Source of the DNA: G965197005 sp965197005
GTDB lineage: Bacteria; Pseudomonadota; Gammaproteobacteria; Pseudomonadales; Oceanobacteraceae
Reading direction: 5' to 3'
Length of the DNA stretch: 64,000 nt
NCBI GenBank assembly: GCA_965197005.1
Contig: OZ239982.1
Coordinates: forward strand, 2,542,001-2,606,000
Shown: piece after piece, positions 16,643-26,579 of the stretch
Numbering within the stretch: the stretch's first letter is position 1
How the letters are laid out: each line of letters opens with the position of its first letter
Made by a program: the position numbers and the translations under genes
Notes under the pieces: generated by a model
Told to the model about the DNA's origin: nothing
Database searches by the model: none
What the model saw: only the letters and a program-made list of their open reading frames with translations

Positions 16643-17566
16643 TTATGCTTGCGCCCAAGCAAAACTGAGCACTTCTTGAATGTGCTTTTTGTTGAGCTTG
16701 AGCATAAGTAGTCTGTCTATGCCCATTGCAACACCAGCACAGGGCGGTAATCCTTTGTGTTGCATACAGTGTAAGAGCCGTTTGTCTGCTGGGGTGTTGG
16801 TTGTTTCAAAGCGTTTACTTTGTTGTTGATAGCAGGTGAGTTCTTGGTAGCCGTTTGCTAATTCTATGCCTTTAAATATAAGTTCAAAGCGTTTGGCAAC
16901 GGTTTGTCCCTGTACTTCTTTTAGCTCTGCCATTGCCGCTTGTGAGGCGGGAAAGTCGGTTAAAAATAACAGGCTGTCTTGTCCTAAGTGTGGCTCTATT
17001 TGCACGCTCATAATTAAGTCAAGGCTGTCATCTAGATTTAAGTTTAGGTTTTGCTTGGCGATGTTATTGGCGGTTGCTTGAATGTCTTTTAAAGGGGTTG
17101 TAAAGGGGTCGATATCGGTATGTTGAATAAAGGCATCACGGTAGGTTAGGTGGTGTACTGGTAATTCATGCTGTAATAACAAGTTGGTTAGGGTTGCTAC
17201 TTCTTGCATAAGTTGCGTATCACTCCAGTTTATACGATACCATTCTAGTAAGGTAAATTCTGGATTGTGTAGCCGCCCTGCTTCATCTTCACGAAATACT
17301 TTGGCAAGCTGATAAATACTGCCTATGCCTGTGCAAAGAAGACGTTTCATTGCATGTTCTGGCGAGCTATGCAGGCTACGTTGTCCCACTTTAAAAGAGT
17401 GTATTTCACGGTCGCTATTTCTTGCTTGTGATAGCAGTGGGGTTTCTACTTCAAGCAGTTTTTGTTCTGCAAAGTATTGACGAATTTGCTGATTTATTTG
17501 CTGCCGTGCTTGTAGAGCATATAAATCAGCAGTGGGCCATGCGGTTTTTGCTATAGTGCTAGGCAC
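16643..17566 (-). CDS. epmA: EF-P beta-lysine ligase EpmA
   Basis: 307 residues: a lysyl-tRNA synthetase catalytic core without the anticodon domain (also known as GenX/PoxA/YjeA). It ligates (R)-beta-lysine to Lys34 of EF-P. Class II motifs are visible: FREDEAGRLHNPEFTLLEWY (motif 2) and GVAMGIDRLLML (motif 3). It overlaps the efp stop by eight bases, so the pair is translationally linked, and epmB diverges upstream. Confidence 0.95.
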   Translation of the reverse strand: MPSTIAKTAWPTADLYALQARQQINQQIRQYFAEQKLLEVETPLLSQARNSDREIHSFKVGQRSLHSSPEHAMKRLLCTGIGSIYQLAKVFREDEAGRLHNPEFTLLEWYRINWSDTQLMQEVATLTNLLLQHELPVHHLTYRDAFIQHTDIDPFTTPLKDIQATANNIAKQNLNLNLDDSLDLIMSVQIEPHLGQDSLLFLTDFPASQAAMAELKEVQGQTVAKRFELIFKGIELANGYQELTCYQQQSKRFETTNTPADKRLLHCMQHKGLPPCAGVAMGIDRLLMLKLNKKHIQEVLSFAWAQA

Positions 17567-18125
17567 GGCTAACGTATTCGCCTGTACGGGTATCTATTTT
17601 TAGCTTGTCGCCAATATTAATAAATAACGGAACTCGTACCATTGCGCCAGTGGTTAAAATAGCGGGTTTAGAGCCGCCTTGGGCGGTATCGCCTTTAAGA
17701 CCGGGGTCGGTTTCAACAACTTCAAGTTCAACAAAATTTGCTGGGGATACGGATAAAATAGCACCATTAAATAGGGTGATGGTGTAAATATCTTGCTCTT
17801 TTAGCCATTTTTCTGTATCTCCTAGGGCTTCTTTTGCAGCGCCGTGTTGCTCAAATGAGCCATCAGTGGACATAAAATGCCAAAACTCGCCATCGTTATA
17901 GAGGTATTCCATATCTAGCTCTACAACATCTGCTCCTTCAAGGGTGTCGCCAGACTTAAAGGTTTTTTCTAGTATACGTCCAGTTTTGAGATTTCTAAGT
18001 TTGACACGGTTAAAAGCCTGTCCTTTTCCAGGCTTTACAAATTCATTCTCAACAATGCTACAAGGATCGCCATCTAGCATAAGTTTAAGACCTGATTTAA
18101 ATTCATTGGTAGAATAGTTTGCCAT
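17559..18125 (-). CDS. efp: Elongation factor P
   Basis: 188 residues, three beta-barrel domains. Relieves ribosome stalling at polyproline stretches. Lys34 lies in PGKGQ at the domain I tip, the residue modified by EpmA/EpmB. The final SPANFVELEV and the C-terminal GDKLKIDTRTGEYVSRA are conserved. Upstream partner of epmA. EpmC, the hydroxylase, is not in the window. Confidence 0.97.
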   Translation of the reverse strand: MANYSTNEFKSGLKLMLDGDPCSIVENEFVKPGKGQAFNRVKLRNLKTGRILEKTFKSGDTLEGADVVELDMEYLYNDGEFWHFMSTDGSFEQHGAAKEALGDTEKWLKEQDIYTITLFNGAILSVSPANFVELEVVETDPGLKGDTAQGGSKPAILTTGAMVRVPLFINIGDKLKIDTRTGEYVSRA

Positions 18126-18170
18126 AAATAAAGTGTTCCAAAGTTAAAGTGATAAATAAATGAGAAAAAC

Positions 18171-19184
18171 ATGCACATCATAACCCATTGTGCGCCTTCT
18201 GTTGAGGGTAAAAACTGGCAACAGTTATTAAGTGAAGCACAAAGACAGCCGCAAAGCCTGTTGGCATCTTTAGGTTTAGACCTAAAAGCAATACCTGACG
18301 TGGATTTAAATAATGATTTCCCGATGTTAGTTCCTGAGCCTTTTTTGCAACAAATGCGCTATGGAGACCCTTATGATCCTTTGTTGCGCCAAGTGTTACC
18401 AATTATGCAAGAGCGACAAACCCATGCTCATTTTAAGCAAGATCCTCTAGGCGAGCTACAAACAAATGTCGAGACTGCCATTATTCATAAGTATCATGGG
18501 CGAATTTTGCTGATGCTGGCATCGGGTTGTGCGGTCAATTGCCGTTATTGTTTTCGTCGTCATTTTCCTTATGCCAATAATCGCTTGGGTAAAAAGCACT
18601 GGCATAAGGTGCTGGCTTATTTACAAGCAAACCCTGAAGTCCATGAGGTAATTTTAAGTGGTGGCGATCCTTTATTGGTTACCGATTCTCGTCTAGCAGA
18701 GTTGATTGACGCTCTGGAAAAGCTGCCTCAACTTAAACGCTTGCGTATCCATAGTCGTTTGCCTGTGGTTATTCCTCAGCGGCTTACACCTGCTTTACAG
18801 CGTTTATTAACAGATACAAGATTGGCGACCAGCTTGGTCATTCATTGTAATCATAAGCAAGAGTTGAGTGAGCTGTTGCAGCAACGATTATCTGCTTTTA
18901 AACAAGCGGGTATAACCCTATTAAATCAGTCGGTATTGTTAAAAGGGGTAAACGACAACGCCGAGACGCTGATTGCTTTAAGCGAGCAGTTATTCAGCGT
19001 TGGTGTATTGCCCTACTATCTACATTTATTAGATAAAGTACAGGGTGCAGCACATTTTTATGTGACTGATCAAACCGCTTTTGCTTTATATGCAAAAATG
19101 CAGGCTAGACTCTCAGGTTATCTGTTACCTAAATTAGCACGTGAAGAAATCGGGAAAAATCAAAAAACAGTGCTAGTATCATAG
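18171..19184 (+). CDS. epmB: EF-P (R)-beta-lysine synthase, lysine 2,3-aminomutase EpmB
   Basis: 337 residues. Radical SAM/PLP enzyme converting L-alpha-lysine to (R)-beta-lysine, the substrate of EpmA. Cluster motif C-x3-C-x2-C (CAVNCRYCFRRHFPY), with the PLP-binding Lys expected in the C-terminal region. Divergent from efp-epmA, so the complete modification route apart from EpmC is here. Shorter than clostridial aminomutases, as usual for EpmB. Confidence 0.95.
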   Translation: MHIITHCAPSVEGKNWQQLLSEAQRQPQSLLASLGLDLKAIPDVDLNNDFPMLVPEPFLQQMRYGDPYDPLLRQVLPIMQERQTHAHFKQDPLGELQTNVETAIIHKYHGRILLMLASGCAVNCRYCFRRHFPYANNRLGKKHWHKVLAYLQANPEVHEVILSGGDPLLVTDSRLAELIDALEKLPQLKRLRIHSRLPVVIPQRLTPALQRLLTDTRLATSLVIHCNHKQELSELLQQRLSAFKQAGITLLNQSVLLKGVNDNAETLIALSEQLFSVGVLPYYLHLLDKVQGAAHFYVTDQTAFALYAKMQARLSGYLLPKLAREEIGKNQKTVLVS

Positions 19185-19249
19185 TAATGCCTTTTTTATA
19201 TCAATGCACATTGAATTAATTTTTTAGTTTTAATATAGAGCTTAACTAT

Positions 19250-20743
19250 ATGATTGACCAACAAGCCACCGACCATCAAAGTTTGCACAATACGCAACCT
19301 TATCCTTGTGAAGCAAAGCATTTACAAGATTGGGTAGAGGGCTTGTCTATGTCTGATTTAAATAGCACATCTAAAGAGTTATATGCCGCTTTAAAGCGCA
19401 TTGACCAAGACACAACCAATACCCTTAGGCAAATACAGTCTTTCGATATTTTACGTCCTGCTATTAAGCAAACATGCTCTTCATTGGCACAATCCTTATT
19501 AGAGCAGTGTGTACAGCTAAGCCAAGAACAAATTCATAGCTCAAAGCTGGCACAACTTTTACAGTTATCGCTATTTAATGGCTATAAACACTCTTTAAAT
19601 CAGTTTCAAAATATACAAGAAAAAAACAAAAATACCCTCATAGCTCAAGCCATTCATCGTAGTTTATCTGAAGCATTAGATGTGCTGGTGTTAAATTATC
19701 AGCTATACAGTAACATTCCCAGTGAGCTATGGGCGGAGATTAATCAGCTTTATGCGCTGGCAGAAAACCTAGATTTGCATAATTTTCCTGTTGAAGATAA
19801 ATACAGTAAATTTGCCAAGCAATCTACCGTACTTCAACTTATGATACGAGTGCAGCTATTAGTATTGGCACAACCTTACGGACTGCGACGTGCAGATATT
19901 GCTTTAGTTAATCAAGCTCTAGAACACTGGAGTCGGTATGTTTATTTTACACAAAAGTACAAATCCAGTGCCTTATTTAAAGTTGATATCAACCAGCATA
20001 CAGCGCCAGAATGTTGCTTTGCTGAAAGCCAAGTTACAAGCACTCGTTATATTGATATTAGTGAGTTGGTCTCACAGCTACATGCCGATTTACAGCATAC
20101 CATCATTATTCCTCCTGAAATGGATTTATATCTCCTAAACTACCTACATAATCGTTGGAGCAAAAGACCTAAGCGCAGCTCACACCGTGATATTCTAGCA
20201 GGACAAGCAGAAGCCTGTATTGGCTTATATGCCACTCACTTTTATTGTAGCCAGCAACAACAAACAGACTTAGCACAGCAGGTTACTAACAGAGATTACC
20301 AAATTCATAAAGTACGAACCAAAGATATGAGTGTGAGTGGATTTTGCTTAGTTTGGCATGAAGCCTTACCGCCTTCTATTAATGTTGGCGAGCTTATTTC
20401 TATTCGCTTCAAAGCAAACCAAGACTGGATTATGGGGGTTATTTGTTGGGTAAAAGTCCACTCATCAACCCATATTGAAATAGGCGTGAATAGCTATAAT
20501 TCAGAAGTCATTGCAGGCAGTGTATGCTTTGATGGCAAGACTCAAGAGCGAGCCATTTTATTGCCTACTATTAATTATGCTCAACCCGATATGCTTATTC
20601 TGCCACGCAACTATTTACACAGTGGCGGTACCATAAACACGTTGTTTAACAACAAAAAAGGCATCTTTAGTCTTAAACAAACCAATAATTGTGTACGTGG
20701 TTTTGAGCAGTTTTACTTAATTCATGCCAATGATGAAAAATAA
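19250..20743 (+). CDS. PilZ-domain protein
   Basis: 497 residues, no signal or membrane segment. The first ~330 residues are helical and Gln/Leu-rich with no family I recognise. About residues 340-430 match a PilZ domain: RTKDMSVSGF supplies the D-x-S-x-x-G motif, followed by beta strands (GVICWVKV, EIGVNSY). A clean RxxxR arm is not evident, so c-di-GMP binding is likely but unproven. It precedes a degenerate EAL gene in the same direction with an 87-base gap, suggesting joint c-di-GMP signalling. Confidence 0.7.
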   Translation: MIDQQATDHQSLHNTQPYPCEAKHLQDWVEGLSMSDLNSTSKELYAALKRIDQDTTNTLRQIQSFDILRPAIKQTCSSLAQSLLEQCVQLSQEQIHSSKLAQLLQLSLFNGYKHSLNQFQNIQEKNKNTLIAQAIHRSLSEALDVLVLNYQLYSNIPSELWAEINQLYALAENLDLHNFPVEDKYSKFAKQSTVLQLMIRVQLLVLAQPYGLRRADIALVNQALEHWSRYVYFTQKYKSSALFKVDINQHTAPECCFAESQVTSTRYIDISELVSQLHADLQHTIIIPPEMDLYLLNYLHNRWSKRPKRSSHRDILAGQAEACIGLYATHFYCSQQQQTDLAQQVTNRDYQIHKVRTKDMSVSGFCLVWHEALPPSINVGELISIRFKANQDWIMGVICWVKVHSSTHIEIGVNSYNSEVIAGSVCFDGKTQERAILLPTINYAQPDMLILPRNYLHSGGTINTLFNNKKGIFSLKQTNNCVRGFEQFYLIHANDEK

Positions 20744-20830
20744 AATAACAGACAGATGAAAAAACACCGTCTCAATGCTACCATTTACCAAAGTGATAAC
20801 AGGGTTAATCGTTTTAATTAAAGGGTTTTT

Positions 20831-22135
20831 ATGCAAGACAATCAATTTAAAATTCTATGTTATGCCAGCAATTTGGTCACATTCAAACAAATAAAACAAG
20901 CTATTGTAGAAGCAACCGAAGATAATTTTATCCAAATTAACTCCTTACCAGAATTGCACAACAAACTGAAAGAAGCACCAGTAGATGTCTTAATTATTCA
21001 AACTGATGATGAACAGCTACCCATTATAGAGGTGCTTGATGAGTTAACTCAACAAGCGAGTGCTGCCAGCGTCATTGGCTTTAATGCTGAACGCACTAGA
21101 GAAGACAACCTAGAGCAATTTAAACAAGGCATTCAAGATAGTGTATGCAGTCAAGAAATTGAACTACTTAACTTTATTGTTGAGCGGGAAATACAAGCAG
21201 CAAAAAATCGTCAACAGCAACAACCAGAAGCCTCCTTAAATATGCCGCAAGCTGCGCCCAAAGCGAACGTTCAAGCACTTGTAGAGCCTAAAAAACCTGA
21301 ACCTACACCTACACCTGCACCTATCCAAAAAGAAAAACCTGCCAAATATGTACCGCCACCTATGAGTGAAGATGAGCTTGCAAATCTACTTGAGGAGCTA
21401 AATAGTGCTTTAAAAGAGAATAAATTTCAGATGCTATTTCAGCCACTTATCCAGCTAGGTGGCGATGATACCGAGTTTTATGAAGTATTATTACGACTCC
21501 CCAAAGAAGATGGAACGCTGCTATCTGCTGGCTTATTTATGAACGCCCCTCAAGTGCCAGATACACTAAAAAATAATATTGATCGTTGGGTAATCAAAAA
21601 AGCCATTAAGTTATTGGCAGACCACATTGCTAAGGGCAGTAAAACGCGCATGTTTATTAATTTATGCGCCTCATCATTAACAGATACTCACTTAGCTGAT
21701 GATATAAAAAGCATGATGGCAGAAAAAAACTTACCCGCTGAATCGATTATTTTCCAATTTAACGAAGAAGATGCCAGCGAAATAGCCCAAGATGCCATTA
21801 ACTTTTCCAGCAGTTTAAACAACAGTCTGATGCCTGTTTCTTTAAGTCGTTTTGGTATGCAGCCAGAAAGCATGGCATTGTGCCGTAAAATTAATCCACT
21901 ATTTGTTAAGCTAAATGGCTATTTTAGTAAGAACATAAACCAAGACAGCAGTCTAAAAGCGAGCACTGAAAACTTATTAAATCAGCTTAAAAAAGACTAT
22001 AAAATCACTATTATGCCGATGGTCGAAGACGTTGCAACCGTTTCAACTTTATGGAAAATGGGGACAGATTTTGTGCAAGGCTTTTATGTGCAAGCACCTG
22101 TATCTGGGGTTTCCTTTGATTTTGATGATGATTAA
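20831..22135 (+). CDS. Degenerate EAL protein with EVL motif, FimX-like
   Basis: 434 residues. The N-terminal ~130 residues look like a receiver-type fold, then a Pro/Lys-rich linker (about 150-180), then an EAL domain (about 185-430). The catalytic signature is EVL (Glu218-Val-Leu) and other metal/catalytic motifs are lost: the usual DDFGTG reads SRFGMQ, and the ELTES segment reads FQFNEED. A phosphodiesterase is therefore unlikely; it should be a c-di-GMP receptor. FimX, a type IV pilus regulator, also has EVL, but here PAS and GGDEF are missing. Partner role with the upstream PilZ protein is inferred. Confidence 0.75.
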   Translation: MQDNQFKILCYASNLVTFKQIKQAIVEATEDNFIQINSLPELHNKLKEAPVDVLIIQTDDEQLPIIEVLDELTQQASAASVIGFNAERTREDNLEQFKQGIQDSVCSQEIELLNFIVEREIQAAKNRQQQQPEASLNMPQAAPKANVQALVEPKKPEPTPTPAPIQKEKPAKYVPPPMSEDELANLLEELNSALKENKFQMLFQPLIQLGGDDTEFYEVLLRLPKEDGTLLSAGLFMNAPQVPDTLKNNIDRWVIKKAIKLLADHIAKGSKTRMFINLCASSLTDTHLADDIKSMMAEKNLPAESIIFQFNEEDASEIAQDAINFSSSLNNSLMPVSLSRFGMQPESMALCRKINPLFVKLNGYFSKNINQDSSLKASTENLLNQLKKDYKITIMPMVEDVATVSTLWKMGTDFVQGFYVQAPVSGVSFDFDDD

Positions 22136-22139
22136 CTCG

Positions 22140-22823
22140 CTATAGCTGCCAGTTAATCGGTGTTTTATTTTGCTGGTGCAAATATTGGTTAATCTTTGAA
22201 AACTGGTGCTGATTAAAAAATCCCCGATATGCGGCAAGAGGCGATGGGTGAGCCGACTTTAATACCAGATGTTTTGCGGTATCAATAAAAGCCCCTTTCT
22301 TTTGTGCATAGCTTCCCCACAGCACAAACACCAAGCCTTGTTTTTTAGCGTTAAGCGTTTGCATAATTGCATCGGTAAATTGCTCCCAGCCTTTATTTTG
22401 ATGCGAACCTGCCTTGCCTTGCTCCACGCTTAACGTCGCATTTAATAACAATACCCCTTGTTTTGCCCAAGGAGTTAAATCGCCCTTGTCGCTCATGCTG
22501 ACACTCAAGTCTTGGCTAATTTCTTTAAAAATATTACGCAAAGAAGGAGGAAGCGGTACGCCTTTGGGAACAGAAAAGCTCAACCCATGCGCTTGCCCCA
22601 CTCCATGATAAGGGTCTTGTCCAACAATAACCACCTTAACCTGTTCAAACGGAGTTTGGTTTAGCGCATTAAATATCAGAGCGTTAGGCGGATAAATAAC
22701 CTTGCCGTGGCATTTTTCTTCCTGTAAAAAAGCCCTTAATACCTGCATATAATCGGCATTTAAGTCTGCGTTTAAATGCGCCTGCCAGCTATCACTTAAA
22801 CTGCCTAATATCTCGTTTGTCAT
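22140..22823 (-). CDS. ung: Uracil-DNA glycosylase
   Basis: 227 residues, family 1. Removes uracil from DNA. Motifs: water-activating GQDPYHG, LLLNATLSVEQGKAGSH, and the minor-groove loop HPSPLAAYRGF. Convergent with the EVL gene, stops five bases apart. Confidence 0.96.
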   Translation of the reverse strand: MTNEILGSLSDSWQAHLNADLNADYMQVLRAFLQEEKCHGKVIYPPNALIFNALNQTPFEQVKVVIVGQDPYHGVGQAHGLSFSVPKGVPLPPSLRNIFKEISQDLSVSMSDKGDLTPWAKQGVLLLNATLSVEQGKAGSHQNKGWEQFTDAIMQTLNAKKQGLVFVLWGSYAQKKGAFIDTAKHLVLKSAHPSPLAAYRGFFNQHQFSKINQYLHQQNKTPINWQL

Positions 22824-22910
22824 TTTACCTATCCGTTAAAAGGAGCATATTAAGGCGTAAAACTAATTGCCTTGCAAGAGATTATGATTTTGCAACATCG
22901 TATTAACAGG

Positions 22911-24014
22911 TCATGGATTTTGATATGCACTGCAATGTTGTATAAACATCTCGCCAATGCTCGCCCAGCTAAGCTGCATTGCTCGTGCCCTTGCTGCCTG
23001 TTTTAAAACACTCAAATCCAGTGCCAAAAGCGTATGAGCCGCCTGTATAAAAGCAGCTTCATCATCAACTGCAACCGTTATTCCATTCATTTGATTATCG
23101 ACATATAAATGCGCCGCTGCCATATCATACGCCAGCACAGGCAAGCCACTAGCAAGCGCCTCTAAAGTGACCAAACCAAAGGTTTCTGTTGTACTTGGGA
23201 ATATAAAATAATCGCCACTTGCAAAATGCTCAGCCAAGGCATCACCTGTTTGTACGCCACAAAATATCACCTCAGGATATTCAGATTTAAACTTGCTCGC
23301 TAAAGGACCATCACCAACAATGACCAGCTTAACCTTATGGCTTTGTTGCAAGCTCTGATAGGTTTTAAATAACAGTGGCATATTTTTTTCAGCCGCCACA
23401 CGCCCTACATAAAGCAACACTTTAGTCTGCTTATCAATTTGCCAAAGGCAACGTCTTTTAATTGGATTAAAGCGTGCACAATCAACCGCATGGGGTAAAA
23501 GCTGTACATTATGAAAACCCTGCGAACTTAACTCTATTTGCATTTCCTGACAGGGCACTAAAGTTAGCTGGGTGCGATTATGAAAGTGACGCAACCACCT
23601 CAATAACAGTCTGTTAATCAGACCAAAACCATAATAATCACTATAACGATGAAAGTTAGTATGAAAAGCACTGATAACAGGCAATTTCATATTTAGTGCA
23701 ACTTTTAATGCACTCGCACCTAAAGGGCCTTCGGTCGCAATAAAAACCAGATTTGGTTGAAAACGCAGCAAACTATGGCGAATTTTACGTCCAGCAGGTA
23801 AACCCAACTGCAAATCAGGATACATAGGAATACGCAGCCCTCGGCAAGTGACTTCTTCAAACTCAGGTTGCCAAAAAGTATTCGCAGGGGTTCGAATAAG
23901 CTGAATATCAATTTGTTGCATTTTAAGCGTACGCAATAATTGGTACAACGAATTAGCAACACCATTAACATCGGGAAGATAGGTTTCTGTAATCACACTG
24001 ACTTTTAGCTGCAT
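22911..24014 (-). CDS. GT4-family glycosyltransferase
   Basis: 367 residues from the ATG at 24014 (the frame extends six codons to a TTG). Two Rossmann halves: N-terminal acceptor side (VITETYLPDVNGVANSLYQL, as in mannosyl/glucosyltransferases acting on lipids) and the GT4 donor motif E-T-F-G-L-V-T-L-E-A-L-A-S-G-L-P near residue 270. It resembles alpha-mannosyltransferases that act on glycolipids; sugar and acceptor are not determinable. No sugar cluster surrounds it. Confidence 0.85.
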   Translation of the reverse strand: MQLKVSVITETYLPDVNGVANSLYQLLRTLKMQQIDIQLIRTPANTFWQPEFEEVTCRGLRIPMYPDLQLGLPAGRKIRHSLLRFQPNLVFIATEGPLGASALKVALNMKLPVISAFHTNFHRYSDYYGFGLINRLLLRWLRHFHNRTQLTLVPCQEMQIELSSQGFHNVQLLPHAVDCARFNPIKRRCLWQIDKQTKVLLYVGRVAAEKNMPLLFKTYQSLQQSHKVKLVIVGDGPLASKFKSEYPEVIFCGVQTGDALAEHFASGDYFIFPSTTETFGLVTLEALASGLPVLAYDMAAAHLYVDNQMNGITVAVDDEAAFIQAAHTLLALDLSVLKQAARARAMQLSWASIGEMFIQHCSAYQNP

Positions 24015-24086
24015 AGATATACTCAACAACAAGAAAGTCTATTATGTTCTTACACTTTAGTGACAGGCGTATGACAACCAATAAAG

Positions 24087-24293
24087 CTAAATTTGCTTGC
24101 CTAAAATATCAATCAAAACAATCTTAATTAAAAACCCAACCATGCCAGTACCTAAGGCAATAAATAGCACCATCATGCCAAATTTACCTGCACCTGATTT
24201 TTTACCTAAGTCGTAAATAATAAAAAACATAAAAATAATGAGTACACTCACGCCCACCGCCAAAGCAACGGGTTCAAATAATTCTGCGGGCAT
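24087..24293 (-). CDS. Small two-helix membrane protein (DUF2788 type)
   Basis: 68 residues from ATG 24293, set by AGGAG just upstream (the frame extends to a TTG that has no ribosome site). Two membrane helices (VALAVGVSVLIIFMFFIIY and MMVLFIALGTGMVGFLIKIV) joined by a short charged loop with GKKSGAGKFG. Matches the DUF2788 pattern of gamma- and betaproteobacteria. Function unknown. Confidence 0.75.
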   Translation of the reverse strand: MPAELFEPVALAVGVSVLIIFMFFIIYDLGKKSGAGKFGMMVLFIALGTGMVGFLIKIVLIDILGKQI

Positions 24294-24459
24294 AATGCTC
24301 CTTAGCAAGAAAAAATAAGAGCCTAATTCTACTTTAAAATAATCTTATTAGCTGTAAAAAAATACTTACATAAGCAGAACAACTTGTCTTTAAAGGCTAT
24401 TTTTAGCTATGCTTAAACACAAATAAAAGAAACAATAAGATTACCAATAAGGAAACCAC

Positions 24460-25470
24460 ATGCAACCACATTACCGCCTCTTTTTTTTAATTGTCTTGGC
24501 TTTAGGTGCAAGTAACAGCATAGCTGGCAATGCACCAGAACGCATATTTTGTGTATTTGATCCCATAGGTACAAGAGGCCCTATTTACGAAAACATGCTC
24601 GACTATCAAACCGCTGCTCTAAAATGGGGCATTAAACTCAAGCTCAAAGCCTACACCAATGAAGCAGTAGTACTTGCCGACTTTAAAGCTAAAATTTGTG
24701 ATGCAATGGGAGTAACAGGTACCCGTGTTGCACCTTACAACAAATTTACAGGTAGTGTTGAAGCGGTAGGTGCTATACATTCTTATCAAAATTTACGCAA
24801 GTTAATAGGGCTTATTTCAAGCCCCAAAGCCGCAAAGTTTATGAGTTACAACAACTATGAGGTGGCAGGGATTTTACCTGGTGGTGCAGTATATGTATTT
24901 GTAAGGGATAAAAAAATCAACTCTGTTGAGGCCGCTGCTGGTAAACGAGTTGCCACCATAGAATACGACATGGCATCACGCATGGTCGTCAAAAAAATAG
25001 GCGCAACAATGGTACCCGCCAGTGTTGCCACCTTTGCCACTCGCTTTAATAATGGTGATGTGGATATTGCTTACGCTCCTGCTATTGCCTATACCCCATT
25101 TGAAATGCACAAAGGCTTAGGCAAAAACGGTGGTATTTATCCATTTGTACTCGCTCAAATGAATTTTCAAATGTTGCTACATAAAGACCGTTTTCCTCAA
25201 AACTTCGCCCAAAAAAGCCGTACTTATGCGTTTAATAATTTTGACAACGCCATGCAGCACATCAAACTTGCAGAGCAGCAAATTCCCAAAAAATATTGGC
25301 TAAAACTACCCGAGAAAAAAAGCAAAGCCTACCAAGAAATGTTTCGTCAAATTCGTATTGAATTAACAGCCAAAGGCGCATACGACAAACGCATGATCAA
25401 AATCATGTTCAAACTACGCTGTCGTGATAACCCCAACCACTATGAATGTGCAGAAAAAGCTGAAGGCTAA
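24460..25470 (+). CDS. Periplasmic solute-binding-like protein
   Basis: 336 residues with a Sec signal peptide (cut likely near SIAG). Looks like a two-lobe periplasmic binding protein of the type annotated as a putative solute-binding protein (DUF6091/PhnD-like): early FDPIGTRGPIYENM, later GGAVYVFVRD and VDIAYAPAIAYTP. No permease or ATPase gene is adjacent, so it either pairs elsewhere or has another role. Ligand unknown. The next gene starts nine bases on. Confidence 0.6.
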   Translation: MQPHYRLFFLIVLALGASNSIAGNAPERIFCVFDPIGTRGPIYENMLDYQTAALKWGIKLKLKAYTNEAVVLADFKAKICDAMGVTGTRVAPYNKFTGSVEAVGAIHSYQNLRKLIGLISSPKAAKFMSYNNYEVAGILPGGAVYVFVRDKKINSVEAAAGKRVATIEYDMASRMVVKKIGATMVPASVATFATRFNNGDVDIAYAPAIAYTPFEMHKGLGKNGGIYPFVLAQMNFQMLLHKDRFPQNFAQKSRTYAFNNFDNAMQHIKLAEQQIPKKYWLKLPEKKSKAYQEMFRQIRIELTAKGAYDKRMIKIMFKLRCRDNPNHYECAEKAEG

Positions 25471-25478
25471 AGACGCTG

Positions 25479-26579
25479 ATGGAATTTGATTGCATTATTA
25501 TAGGCGGAGGGGTAATAGGGCTGGCACTGGCAGCAAAACTTGCGCCTAGCCAGTCTGTGCTACTGCTGGAGCAACACGGGTTATTTGCCAGTGAAACCAG
25601 CAGTCGCAATAGTGAAGTCATACATGCAGGGCTATATTATCCCTCTGGTTCATTAAAAGAAAGTCTGTGCATCAAAGGACGAGAACAACTTTATGCTTAT
25701 GCACAAAAACACCATATTGCCTTACAAAAAGTCGGCAAACTCATTGTTAGCCAACAACCAGACTGCCCCAAGCTGGCAGAACTGCAACATAAAGCGCAGC
25801 ACCTAGATATTTCTCTTGAGCGTTTAAGCCGCAAACAAACTAGAGCCTTTGAGCCAAATGTGCAAGCTCAAGATGCGCTATTCTCGCCAAATACGGGGAT
25901 TATTGATAGTCATGCACTAATGCAAGCACTAATTTACGACAGCGAGCAAGCAGGTGGGCTATTAGTTAAAAACAGTCAATTTCAACAAGCACAGCTAAAA
26001 CCAGATGGCTTTGATGTACAAATTGCCACCGCAGACGGCACATTTTATACCCAGTGTTGCACCTTGATTAATACCGCAGGGTTGTATGCCAGTGAGGTTG
26101 CCAAACGCATAGAATTTAGCCCGAGAGACATACCACAAACCCTATATTGTCGTGGGCGTTATTTTAGCTATCAAGGCAAAGCACCTTTTACCCATCTGAT
26201 TTACCCTTTGCCTGAAGAAAACCTAAAAGGGTTAGGCATTCATGCTACCTTAGACTTAGCAGGACAAGTACGCTTTGGTCCTGATGCTGAGTACATAAGC
26301 GACCATCAAACGCATCAATATCAGACAGATGACCACCTAAAAAGCCAATTTGCCCAAGCCATCAAACATTACTTTCCTACTTTAGATGTTGAGCGTCTGC
26401 AAGCAGATTACACTGGCATACGCCCCAAGCTAAGCGCACAAGGGCAAGCAGGCAAAGATTTTAAATTGCATATCCAGCAAGAAAGCAACGCTCAGCTTAT
26501 CGAGCTGTTTGGCATTGAAAGCCCAGGGTTAACTGCAGCACTAGCACTTGCTGATGAAGTACAAAGGCGCATGAGCTAA
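25479..26579 (+). CDS. FAD-dependent oxidoreductase, L-2-hydroxyglutarate dehydrogenase-like
   Basis: 366 residues. FAD-binding Rossmann motif at the N-terminus (CIIIGGGVIGLALA) followed by SRNSEVIHAGLYYP, typical of the LhgO/DAO group. LhgO oxidises L-2-hydroxyglutarate to 2-oxoglutarate and feeds electrons to quinone; substrate here is inferred from family likeness only. Convergent with the rhodanese gene, ends overlapping by four bases. Confidence 0.8.
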   Translation: MEFDCIIIGGGVIGLALAAKLAPSQSVLLLEQHGLFASETSSRNSEVIHAGLYYPSGSLKESLCIKGREQLYAYAQKHHIALQKVGKLIVSQQPDCPKLAELQHKAQHLDISLERLSRKQTRAFEPNVQAQDALFSPNTGIIDSHALMQALIYDSEQAGGLLVKNSQFQQAQLKPDGFDVQIATADGTFYTQCCTLINTAGLYASEVAKRIEFSPRDIPQTLYCRGRYFSYQGKAPFTHLIYPLPEENLKGLGIHATLDLAGQVRFGPDAEYISDHQTHQYQTDDHLKSQFAQAIKHYFPTLDVERLQADYTGIRPKLSAQGQAGKDFKLHIQQESNAQLIELFGIESPGLTAALALADEVQRRMS

